From the IMG/VR virus record IMGVR_UViG_3300009194_000052, positions 1-22,245 of that record: a stretch of DNA of 22,245 nt. One strand, written 5' to 3'. A program made the position numbers and the translations under genes. Position 1 is the first letter of the stretch. Each line of letters begins with the position of its first letter. The notes below the pieces were generated by a model. That model saw nothing but the letters and a program-made list of their open reading frames with translations, had not been told where the DNA came from and made no database searches. The DNA is from a virus. This document shows, piece after piece, positions 14,358 to 21,102 of this stretch.

Positions 14358-14689
14358 TGAAATATTTTAAAGACAAAAAAACAGACGAAGGTTACGCCTA
14401 CGAAACCGAAGCCGAGCGCAAAGAGTGGGGCAGTCCCGTGCTTGTCGAAATGACAGCAGAGGAAGTTGATGCGCACCTAAACCCGCCTGCCAAGCCGTTA
14501 ACTCGTGAGCAAATAGAGGTCTTGCGACTGCAAGCCTACGCCGACCAGATAACCGGCTCCGACCGCTACTTTTCCGAGGCTGCTCGACTGCAAGCGATGG
14601 GGGCTGCGCAAGAGGAAATCGATGCGGCGAATGCGGCAGGTGCCAAACGTTACGCTGAAATTCAGGGGGAATACCCATGGCCGGCATGA
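14357..14689 (+). CDS. Tail fiber assembly protein-like (110 aa)
   Basis: The frame is open upstream inside the fiber gene, but ATG 14357 overlaps the fiber stop (TAATG) and has GGAG upstream. I choose it, giving 110 residues. MKYFKDKKTDEGYAYETEAERKEWG...MTAEEVDAHLNPP has the layout of caudoviral tail fiber assembly chaperones (PF02413-like): a short strand region, then 'mt.eE...h.npp', then helices. The C-terminal SDRYFSEAARLQAMGAAQEEI...AKRYAEIQGEYPWP resembles the end of related fiber-partner proteins. The first 60 bases are AT-rich, like the fiber tip upstream, suggesting they move together. Probably folds or trimerises the fiber. Confidence 0.7.
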   Translation: MKYFKDKKTDEGYAYETEAERKEWGSPVLVEMTAEEVDAHLNPPAKPLTREQIEVLRLQAYADQITGSDRYFSEAARLQAMGAAQEEIDAANAAGAKRYAEIQGEYPWPA

Positions 14690-15261
14690 TCCTGCGCGCG
14701 CTGCTTCAGTGGTCCTGGCTGATCATCGCGCGGCTGGCCGGCATCCTGTCCGGCTTCCTGATGGTCGCCCTGGCGATCCCGTTCCGCGTTCCTGCCGTGT
14801 CGCTGAGCGATGGCCGGGCGATCGTCAACCTGCCGCGCTGGGCCTGGCTCTGGGGCAACGACTTCGACGGCCTTCTGGGCGACAAGCGCGGATGGTGGGC
14901 TGAGAACACGCCGTTCGGCTGGGCGGTCGATTCCTTCGCGGCCATGTGGTGGTGGGCGGCATTCCGCAACCCGGCGAACAACATGCGCCTGCTCGAGGCC
15001 TTCAGCGCGCCGGTGATCGACAGCAAGATCACCTATCGCGGGCGCTACGTCGTCGAGGACAAACCCGGCATGGGCGGCTGGCAGTTCGTCATTGTCGAGA
15101 ACGACGGCAAGCGCTGGTTCGGCTTCTACTGGGTTCACGAGTGGAGCACCACGCGCGCCTTCGTCATTCGCCTTGGCTTCAAGGTGAAGCCGAGCCACCA
15201 GGGCGCCAACGAGCCGCGCAAGGGGCTGACGTTCAAGTTCAACCCGGCAAAAAGCATCTGA
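14677..15261 (+). CDS. Membrane-anchored phage protein (DUF7338-like), 194 aa
   Basis: Overlaps the previous gene by 13 bases. Residues 5-37 (ILRALLQWSWLIIARLAGILSGFLMVALAIPF) form one long or two short membrane segments. The rest is Trp-rich and soluble-looking (RWAWLWGNDFDGLLGDKRGWWAENTPFG; FAAMWWWAAFRNPANNMRLLEAF; KITYRGRYVVEDKPGMGGWQFVIVENDGKRWFGFYW). I recall a phage family of this type annotated as DUF7338, function unknown. An alternative start at ATG 14686 is possible; ATG 14677 has AGGGGGA upstream and is preferred. Being in the fiber cluster and in the membrane, it could act in lysis, superinfection exclusion or DNA entry. None is demonstrated. Confidence 0.7.
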   Translation: MAGMILRALLQWSWLIIARLAGILSGFLMVALAIPFRVPAVSLSDGRAIVNLPRWAWLWGNDFDGLLGDKRGWWAENTPFGWAVDSFAAMWWWAAFRNPANNMRLLEAFSAPVIDSKITYRGRYVVEDKPGMGGWQFVIVENDGKRWFGFYWVHEWSTTRAFVIRLGFKVKPSHQGANEPRKGLTFKFNPAKSI

Positions 15262-15264
15262 CGC

Positions 15265-15651
15265 ATGGGTGCCCTTGACCGCTCAGCCAAGTGGCGCCCA
15301 CAATTCGCGCATGGATACCTCGCGCTTCTCTTCGTCGCTGTCATCACGCTCCTGATCTTCGGAAAGGACACGTCTCGACATCACGAAGAGGGCGCATACA
15401 TGCCTCTGGTAGCGAACAACGCTGCATCCCGGCTCGCCGTATCCATTGGCGCGGCCGACACCCAGATCAGTCTTCAGGCCGGCACTGGCTCCGCATTCCC
15501 AGCGCCGAGTGGTGACTGGTTCCCCATTACCCTGATCAAGCCGTCCTGCGAGTTCGAGATCGTGCATTGCACGGCTCGCGACACCGACGTGCTGACTGTC
15601 GTGCGCGCGTGCGAGGGAACCGGGGTAACCAACATGATCGTCAAGACATGA
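15265..15651 (+). CDS. Membrane segment fused in frame to a truncated copy of the tail fiber N-terminus
   Basis: The 128-residue frame has two parts. Residues 1-45 carry one membrane helix (about 17-32, HGYLALLFVAVITLLIF) with a charged flank. From Met46 (ATG 15400) the sequence follows the N-terminal domain of the tail fiber gene at 13260: LVANNAASRLAVSIGAADTQ, then GDWFPITLIKP, FEIVHCTARDTDVLTVVRA and EGT. It stops at TGA 15649. Beyond the stop the same frame continues QAF, which the full fiber also has near this point. ATG 15400 has its own GAGGG at spacing 7, while ATG 15265 has no clear Shine-Dalgarno. Either this is an 83-residue fiber remnant behind a small membrane gene, or a real membrane-tethered fusion. 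Confidence 0.55.
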   Translation: MGALDRSAKWRPQFAHGYLALLFVAVITLLIFGKDTSRHHEEGAYMPLVANNAASRLAVSIGAADTQISLQAGTGSAFPAPSGDWFPITLIKPSCEFEIVHCTARDTDVLTVVRACEGTGVTNMIVKT

Positions 15652-15691
15652 CAGGCCTTCGCGCCCTACAATGCCATGCAGGAGGCTCACC

Positions 15692-17440
15692 ATGGCGCTA
15701 CTGAAACTGATCGGGTTTGCCGGCGAAATGCCGAAGGTTATCCCGCGCCTGCTTGGCGATACCTTCGCGCAGGCGGCCTACAACACGCGCCTTGATGATG
15801 GCGGCCTGACCCCGATCCGCAAGCGGCGCTTCGTGCAGCAGCTGTCCGGCGCCCCGGCCGAGGGCTACGGCACGATCTACCTGCACAATGGCGACTGGAT
15901 GGCCTGGCCTGGGATGGTCTATGCGGCCCCTGGCCCGGTGGCGACCGACCGGCTCTACGTCATGGGTGACGGCGCACCGAAGATGATCGTCGGCGGCACG
16001 ACCTACCCGCTCGCCATCGCGGCGCCATCGCCGGCCTTGACCGCAGCCGTCAGCGGAACATCCACGTCGGATCTCGGCTCGACGCGCCTATACGTCTACA
16101 CCTGGGTGACCGATTTCGGCGAAGAGTCAGAGCCGTGCCCTGTCTCGAACGAGGTGTACTGGAAGCCCGGCCAGACCGTGACGCTCTCCGGTTTCGCGGC
16201 CACGCCAGCCGGCCGCAACATCACCAAGCAGCGCATCTACCGCAGTCAGACCAGCACCACCGGCACGCAACTGTACTTCATCGCCGAGCGCGCCGCGGCG
16301 ACGACGGATTTCGTCGACAACATCCCGTCCGAGTCGATCCAAGAGCCGCTGCCGTCGCTGGAGTGGAATGCGCCGCCCGATGATCTCACCGGCTTGGTAG
16401 CGGGGCCGAACGGCATGATGGCCGCCTTCCGAGGGAAAGAGGTGTATTTCTGCGAGCCCTACCGACCGCACGCCTGGCCGGAGAAGTATGTGCTGACGAC
16501 GGACTATCCTGTCGTCGGCCTTGCCTGGTTCGGCACGTCGCTGGCGATCGTCACCGAGGGCGTGCCCTACGTCGCCAGCGGCACCGCGCCGGAGAACATG
16601 GCGATGGAGAAGACCGAGCTGAACCTGCCCTGCATCAATGCGCGCGGGATCGTTGATCTCGGCTACTCCGTGGTCTACCCGTCGCATGACGGCCTAGTGC
16701 AGGTTTCCACGTCCGGAACCAGCGTGGCGACCGCTGGCCTGTTCACGCGCGACGACTGGCTGCGCCTCAACCCGCAGAACATGGTCGCGGGCCAATACAA
16801 CGGGCGCTACTTCACGAGCTACAGCTATTCCGACGTGCGCGGTCAGGAGTTCCGCGGCTCGTTCATCATCGACCTGACGGGCTCGCAGCCGTTCCTGATC
16901 CGCTCCGACGTGCGCGCCAACGCGATGCACTACGACATCCCGAGCGGCGTGCTCTACATGCTGGTCGACGACTCGATCTACGAGTGGGATGCGCTCTCCG
17001 AGCCCTACGACCTGCAATCCTGGAAGTCGAAGCTGTTCGTCATCCCGACGCCGACGAACTTCGGCGCGATCCTGGTCGAGGCCGATGAGGGCCTGACCGA
17101 TGAAGAGGTCGCGGCGATCGAGGCCGAGATCGCGCGCATCAAGGCCGAGAACGAAACCCTATTCGCGCTGCCGTCTCTCGGCGGCGAGCTCGGCGGCGCA
17201 GCGCTCAACGTCTACGAGGTGAACGGCGATATCCTCGAGCCGATCCCGACCGTCAACCGCACCGTGTCGGTCAGCATCTACGCCGACCGCAAGCTGGTCG
17301 CCACCATCGGCAAGGTCAACCAGATGGCGCGGCTTCCGTCCGGCTTCAAGGCGGACAAGTGGGAGATCGAGGTCGCGAGCGACATGCCGATCACCCAGAT
17401 CCTCATGGCGACTACAGGGCAGGAACTGGCGGGGGCATGA
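15692..17440 (+). CDS. Large tail protein, possible P22 gp10-like packaged-DNA stabilisation/tail hub
   Basis: A 582-residue product from ATG 15692 (GGAGG at 15681-15685; a weaker in-frame ATG lies at 15671). Predicted mostly beta. Repeated short motifs of the kind RLYVMGDGAPKM, GTSLAIVTEGVPYVASG, GYSVVYPSHDGLVQVS and GVLYMLVDDSIYEWD look like blades of a propeller. An Fn3-like insert lies at about 110-215 (ALTAAVSGTS...RLYVYTWVTDFGEESEPCPVSNEV). A coiled coil follows at 471-490 (EEVAAIEAEIARIKAENETL). Position after the connectors and fiber and a propeller-like layout fit the P22 gp10/tail-hub role, but sequence similarity to gp10 is not evident to me. It overlaps the next gene by ATGA. Confidence 0.65.
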   Translation: MALLKLIGFAGEMPKVIPRLLGDTFAQAAYNTRLDDGGLTPIRKRRFVQQLSGAPAEGYGTIYLHNGDWMAWPGMVYAAPGPVATDRLYVMGDGAPKMIVGGTTYPLAIAAPSPALTAAVSGTSTSDLGSTRLYVYTWVTDFGEESEPCPVSNEVYWKPGQTVTLSGFAATPAGRNITKQRIYRSQTSTTGTQLYFIAERAAATTDFVDNIPSESIQEPLPSLEWNAPPDDLTGLVAGPNGMMAAFRGKEVYFCEPYRPHAWPEKYVLTTDYPVVGLAWFGTSLAIVTEGVPYVASGTAPENMAMEKTELNLPCINARGIVDLGYSVVYPSHDGLVQVSTSGTSVATAGLFTRDDWLRLNPQNMVAGQYNGRYFTSYSYSDVRGQEFRGSFIIDLTGSQPFLIRSDVRANAMHYDIPSGVLYMLVDDSIYEWDALSEPYDLQSWKSKLFVIPTPTNFGAILVEADEGLTDEEVAAIEAEIARIKAENETLFALPSLGGELGGAALNVYEVNGDILEPIPTVNRTVSVSIYADRKLVATIGKVNQMARLPSGFKADKWEIEVASDMPITQILMATTGQELAGA

Positions 17441-17673
17441 CCATGGATAACATCATCAAGCAGGACGTTGAGATCCTGGCCGGGAAGCGCGGCGACCGCC
17501 AGGAGGCAGCGGCCAGAGTCAAACACTTACAGGCCCTGGTCGGTTCTGTGCCGGCTGAGATTACGGCCGTGCCGCTAACCGCGGCGCCAACTGCTGATCA
17601 GTACAACGCTCTACTGGAAGACGTGCGCCGACTGCACGCAGGTTTCAACGCCTTGCGCGTGCTTCTTCGGTAG
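17437..17673 (+). CDS. Small helical phage protein after the tail hub (78 aa)
   Basis: ATG 17437 overlaps the previous stop (ATGA); a second in-frame ATG lies at 17443. The frame is open further upstream but only as an antiphase reading of the tail gene. The 78 residues include a charged helix (IIKQDVEILAGKRGDRQEAAARVKHLQALVGSV), a Pro/Ala linker, and a second helix (TADQYNALLEDVRRLHAGFNALRVLLR) with heptad-like spacing, suggesting a two-helix oligomer. It ends just before the promoter-like element at 17679, so it is the last gene of the connector/fiber unit. No function is known to me. Confidence 0.65.
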   Translation: MTMDNIIKQDVEILAGKRGDRQEAAARVKHLQALVGSVPAEITAVPLTAAPTADQYNALLEDVRRLHAGFNALRVLLR

Positions 17674-17678
17674 TGGAG

Positions 17679-17717
17679 TGGTTCGATTGTGCATAGAATG
17701 ATCAGAAAACCGAACCA
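17679..17717 (+). promoter_or_regulatory. Promoter-like element inside an inverted repeat before the GNAT gene
   Basis: A perfect 7-bp inverted repeat, TGGTTCG (17679-17685) and CGAACCA (17711-17717), encloses attgtgcaTAGAATgatcag, with a -10-like TAGAAT at 17694-17699. No good -35 is found at 16-18 bases (TAGTGG at 17671 is poor), so an activator or phage factor may be needed. The loop resembles the element at 21050-21065. A start near 17706 would exclude the left arm. The right arm runs into the weak AGG that serves the gene at 17730. The 56-base gap 17674-17729 is otherwise empty. Confidence 0.45.
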
Positions 17718-17729
17718 GGCACAGTCATC

Positions 17730-18152
17730 ATGCTGATTTTTGGCGAGAGCGAGCGACTTCTACCGTGGGCTGCTGAGCGCATTGGGCTTCAGCGGTTCCA
17801 GCCTGGCGCGCGCGCGATCGGCATCGAGGGCAAAGGCGGCCTGCGCGGCGTGGTGGTCTACGACAATATCGGGCCAGCCGACTGCAGCATGCACGTTGCC
17901 AGTGACGGCAGCGGGCGCTGGCTGACTCGAGAGTTTCTGTGCCACGCCTTTTCCTATCCATTCATCCAGCTGCGCCTTCGCCGAGTCACGGCCATGGTGC
18001 CGGCCAAGAACCTGCACGCGCTCCGCTTCGACGAGAAGCTGGGCTTCGTGCGCGAGGGGTATCACCCGCACGGCATGCCAGACGACGACCTGATCTCGCT
18101 CGGCATGCTGCGAAAGAACTGCCGATTCATTCCCCAGGAGTACCGCCAATGA
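17730..18152 (+). CDS. GNAT-family N-acetyltransferase
   Basis: A 140-residue protein with the GNAT pattern: a beta-rich N-terminal half (AIGIEGKGGLRGVVVYDNIGPADCSMHVASDG) and, at residues 84-110, RRVTAMVPAKNLHALRFDEKLGFVREG. This is the usual 'v.a.v...N..A....eklGF..eg' acetyl-CoA/substrate strand and helix. The preceding helix (WLTREFLCHAFSYPFIQL) takes the position where many GNATs have the R/Q-x-x-G-x-G/A pyrophosphate loop, but that loop is not obvious. The fold is therefore more like small phage and RimJ-type relatives. Substrate unknown. It is the first gene after a promoter-like element and overlaps the next gene by ATGA, tying it to the ejection protein genes. Confidence 0.82.
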   Translation: MLIFGESERLLPWAAERIGLQRFQPGARAIGIEGKGGLRGVVVYDNIGPADCSMHVASDGSGRWLTREFLCHAFSYPFIQLRLRRVTAMVPAKNLHALRFDEKLGFVREGYHPHGMPDDDLISLGMLRKNCRFIPQEYRQ

Positions 18153-19396
18153 GCGACTACGAGTTTTGGAGCCTGCCGGGCGATGATCTGCTCGGCGGCG
18201 ATTTCTTGCACGAGAAGCTGGATCGCAAGCTGCGCCGCCAGTTGCTCGGTGCGCATATCTGCTTCGGCGGCGGCAAAGGCGGTGGCGGCAGCAGTGCTCC
18301 ATCCCCTGACCCGCAGATCGGTCAGGCCGCACTCATGCAGGCACAGACCGGGCAGCAGTGGCTTGATTTTGCCAAGGAGCAGTTTGCGGTAGGCAACGAG
18401 CGGCAGAAGGGCATCGACGAGCTGACCAACCAGGTGACTGGTGCGCAATTGGAGTCGATGAAGGATTCCAACGCCCGCTCCGAAGAAATGTGGAACCGCT
18501 ACCAGACGGTTTTCAAGCCTGAGCATGATCGCTACATCAAGGAAGCGCGCGACTGGGATAGCGAGCAGCGCCAGCAGGAGGTTGCCGCCGAGGCCAAGGC
18601 CACGGTTATGGGCAATGCCGCAGCCGCGCAGCAGCAGAACCAGCGCCAGATGGCTAGCATGGGTGTCAGCCCAACCAGCGGGCGATTTGCCGGTATCGAG
18701 CGAGCGAACTCCACCACCACTGCACTCGGTGCGGCCGGCGCGCAGAACCAGGCGCGCAACCAGGTCCGCGCGCAAGGACTCGCCATGCAGGAGGGCATCG
18801 CCAACATGGGCCAAGGCGCCACGTCCACTTCTGCGCAGCAGGTCGGCCTTGGGCTCAACTCCGGCAACTCGGCCACCGGCAACATGAACGCGGCCAATGC
18901 GCAGTGGCAGGGCAACAACCAGATCATGGGCCAGGGCTTCTCCGGCGCCATGCAGGGCTATGCCGGCCAGGCCAGCACGCTGAACAACCTCTACGGGAAC
19001 CAGCTAAACGCCTGGAGCGCCCAGCAGCAGGCGAACTCTGCCAGCTCCGCAGGTCTGATGAGCGGAATCGGCCAGCTCGCTGGCTCCGGCGCAGCGCTTT
19101 ACATGATGTCGTCCAAGGACGCGAAGGAGAACAAGCGCCCTGTCGAAGGTTCAGCGCTCGAAGCGGTCGAGCAGATGCCTGTCGAGCAGTGGAAATACAA
19201 GGACGGCATGGGCGACGGCGGCGAGCACATCGGACCCTATGCCGAGGACTTCCAGGCCGCCACCGGTAAGGGCGACGGCGCCACGATCCCGGTTGTCGAC
19301 GCCATCGGCGTGACCATGAAGGCCGTGCAGGAACTCAACCAGAAGGTCGACAAGATCGCCGGCAAGAAGAACGCGATGGCAGGAGGTATTGCATGA
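18149..19396 (+). CDS. Virion protein with Gln/Ala/Asn-rich helical body and C-terminal S74-like domain
   Basis: The frame is open from 17939, but ATG 18149 (ATGA overlap, CAGGAG upstream) is the proper start, giving 415 residues. A Gly-rich hinge (40-48, GGGKGGGGS) precedes a long helical region rich in Ala, Gln, Asn and Gly (60-320), typical of proteins ejected by short-tailed phages. Residues 321-400 (SSKDAKENKRPVEGSALEAVEQMPVEQWKYKD...HIGPYAEDFQAATG...VDAIGVTMKAVQELNQKV) match the Peptidase_S74/chaperone of endosialidase pattern, with KDAKENKRP for the usual SD.R.K.nI.p. That domain usually self-cleaves after helping spikes fold. It overlaps the next gene by ATGA. Confidence 0.75.
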   Translation: MSDYEFWSLPGDDLLGGDFLHEKLDRKLRRQLLGAHICFGGGKGGGGSSAPSPDPQIGQAALMQAQTGQQWLDFAKEQFAVGNERQKGIDELTNQVTGAQLESMKDSNARSEEMWNRYQTVFKPEHDRYIKEARDWDSEQRQQEVAAEAKATVMGNAAAAQQQNQRQMASMGVSPTSGRFAGIERANSTTTALGAAGAQNQARNQVRAQGLAMQEGIANMGQGATSTSAQQVGLGLNSGNSATGNMNAANAQWQGNNQIMGQGFSGAMQGYAGQASTLNNLYGNQLNAWSAQQQANSASSAGLMSGIGQLAGSGAALYMMSSKDAKENKRPVEGSALEAVEQMPVEQWKYKDGMGDGGEHIGPYAEDFQAATGKGDGATIPVVDAIGVTMKAVQELNQKVDKIAGKKNAMAGGIA

Positions 19397-19785
19397 ACGG
19401 ATCAGCGTTTGGAGGGCTGGCGGAAGGCCTCGCCGGCGGCATGAGCAACACCATGTCGCTGATGAACCTCGCCCAGAAGAAGAAGGACAAGGCCGCTCCA
19501 GTCTCGAGCGATGTCAGCGGCGAGAAGATGGGCTTGCAGGACACGCCAGAACCTGAAGGCGGCGACATCGTGTCGGACTCGTGGAGCACGCTGAAGGGTA
19601 TCGTCGGCGGCCCGGCCGGCGGCACAGCGCTCGGCTCCACGCCGGCCGGCGGCATCATCGAAAGCGGAATGAAGAACTCGATTGCCGGCAAGCTGCTCGG
19701 CGGCGGCATCGGGAACACGATCATCGGCAAGCTGGGCGGCGATAAGCTGCTGAGCAAGGGTCTGGTTGGAGGCCTACTGAAATGA
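19393..19785 (+). CDS. Small Gly-rich protein, possible internal virion protein (130 aa)
   Basis: Overlaps both neighbours by ATGA. Very rich in Gly, Ala, Ser and Lys, with no Cys. Residues 1-26 (MNGSAFGGLAEGLAGGMSNTMSLMNLA) and 95-130 (SIAGKLLGGGIGNTIIGKLGGDKLLSKGLVGGLL) are amphipathic glycine-zipper-like segments able to insert in membranes; the middle is acidic and disordered. Such proteins are common among ejected or internal head proteins that help make the channel for DNA entry. The role is inferred from composition and from lying between two ejection-type genes. Confidence 0.6.
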   Translation: MNGSAFGGLAEGLAGGMSNTMSLMNLAQKKKDKAAPVSSDVSGEKMGLQDTPEPEGGDIVSDSWSTLKGIVGGPAGGTALGSTPAGGIIESGMKNSIAGKLLGGGIGNTIIGKLGGDKLLSKGLVGGLLK

Positions 19786-21026
19786 GCTTCGCAAACTTCG
19801 GAATCGGCATCGGGGCGTTAGCGCAGGGCCTGAGCAGCGGGATCGACACAGGCGCAAAGCTCCACGGCCTTATGCAGCAAGGGAAATTGCGCAAGGCCCG
19901 CGAGGCAGGCATGGCCGACGCCAAGACGGCGCGTCAGTCGGCGATCGACGGGCTGGTGCAGGTCGGATCGACATCGAACGCCGACAACACCATGACCATG
20001 CCGACCTTCAACGTCGGCGATCAGAGCTATTCGGACGAGGCATCCGCGAGGAAGGCGGCCGAGGGTCAGGTCGGCAGCCTCGACGAGTTCTACATCAAGG
20101 TCGCGGCGCCCAAGATTTACGAGGAATACCTGGCGATCGACCCAGAGAAGGCGGAAGCCTGGAAGGCCTGGAACGACGCCAAGGAGGTCAAGCAGGGGCA
20201 AAAGCTTTGGGCCAGCGCCGTGATGAAGGCGAACATGGGCGACTTCGACGGCTTCGGCAAGGATCTCGTGAAGGCCTACAACTCCCGCGGCTACTTCGAC
20301 GACGGCACGCAGGTGAAGGACTGGAAGACCCTGAAGGACGACAAGGGCAACATCACCGGCGCGCAGCTGACGTTCAAAGGCCCTGACGGCAAGGAATACT
20401 CGCAGGTCATCAACGGGATGGAGGACGCCTATCGCATGGGTGCCTTCATGCTGTCGCCCGAGAACGTGTTCAACACCGGCTGGTCCGAGATCCAGGCGGC
20501 GAAGAAGGCGCAGCTCGAAATGGCGAAGGAAGATCGTAAGTTCCAGCGCGACGTTTACCGTGATGACCGCAAGGCCGCCAACCAGTCCGCCCTGCAGAGC
20601 CAGCGTGACGATGCCGCACTTGAGCGCACGGTAACCGGCAAGCAGATGGACGCGGCGAACAAGAACGACGCGGTGGACCGCAAGGTCGAGATACTGAAGC
20701 GGAACAACTACTCGGACGAGTGGATCGCGCAGAACCTTCCGGCGATCCTCGGCATCGGCGAATACAAGAAGGCGATTTCGCCGGATGACGCGCGCCTGCG
20801 CCTGCACGAGGGCCGTATCAAGAACGACTACAGCTACGCTCGCAAGAGCCAGGCCGAGCAGCGGGCGATCATCGAGCAGGACATGCAGATGATCTACGGC
20901 AGCCAGCCGCAGCAGCGCAGCAATCCCTTGTCCGGCGGGATATCCGGCCAAGGCGCCAGGCCGACCGGGCGCGTCCCGATGATCTACGACACCACCACCG
21001 GCAAGACGGTGCCTTACTCCCGGTAA
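19782..21026 (+). CDS. Probable ejection/internal virion protein (414 aa)
   Basis: The N-terminus (MSFANFGIGIGALAQGLSSGIDTGAKLHGLMQQGKLRKAREAGMADAKTARQSA) has a Gly-zipper-like hydrophobic stretch followed by a long helix, a frequent opening of phage pilot/internal virion proteins. The rest is largely helical and charged (EEYLAIDPEKAEAWKAWNDAKEV; AKKAQLEMAKEDRKFQRDVYRDDRKAANQSALQSQRDDAAL), with one mixed region around 190-230. The C-terminus is Gly/Arg/Pro-rich. No enzyme motif is visible. It overlaps the previous gene by ATGA and is followed by a 76-base gap with a promoter-like inverted repeat. Function is inferred from position between the S74-tailed protein and the transglycosylase protein. 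Confidence 0.65.
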   Translation: MSFANFGIGIGALAQGLSSGIDTGAKLHGLMQQGKLRKAREAGMADAKTARQSAIDGLVQVGSTSNADNTMTMPTFNVGDQSYSDEASARKAAEGQVGSLDEFYIKVAAPKIYEEYLAIDPEKAEAWKAWNDAKEVKQGQKLWASAVMKANMGDFDGFGKDLVKAYNSRGYFDDGTQVKDWKTLKDDKGNITGAQLTFKGPDGKEYSQVINGMEDAYRMGAFMLSPENVFNTGWSEIQAAKKAQLEMAKEDRKFQRDVYRDDRKAANQSALQSQRDDAALERTVTGKQMDAANKNDAVDRKVEILKRNNYSDEWIAQNLPAILGIGEYKKAISPDDARLRLHEGRIKNDYSYARKSQAEQRAIIEQDMQMIYGSQPQQRSNPLSGGISGQGARPTGRVPMIYDTTTGKTVPYSR

Positions 21027-21034
21027 ACCCTGCT

Positions 21035-21097
21035 GCCCTCGGCGGTCGGATTGTTCTATCATCGGACCATCCGCACCGTAACCGAACCGCCGAGGGC
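21035..21097 (+). promoter_or_regulatory. 12-bp inverted repeat enclosing a -10-like element and covering the next gene's RBS
   Basis: gccctcggcggt (21035-21046) and accgccgagggc (21086-21097) are perfect inverted repeats with a 39-base spacer. The right arm contains the GAGGG (21092-21096) that is the Shine-Dalgarno for GTG 21103, so a full-length transcript could hide it. Inside the spacer lie TATCAT (21057-21062), a poor -35 (CTGCCC, 18 bases upstream), and a nested CGGAT/ATCCG pair (21047-21051 / 21069-21073). There is no T-run after the stem, so it is not a usual terminator. Confidence 0.5.
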
Positions 21098-21102
21098 ATA
21101 TC

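Noticed and set aside
14375-14381. A run of seven A as a possible programmed frameshift site in the fiber assembly gene
   Set aside because: The run is not in the X_XXY_YYZ phase, there is no useful overlapping frame, and it lies in an AT-rich stretch where such runs are expected.
17939-18148. Upstream extension of the S74-tailed protein inside the GNAT gene
   Set aside because: Out-of-frame reading of the GNAT gene; ATG 18149 has ATGA coupling and CAGGAG upstream.
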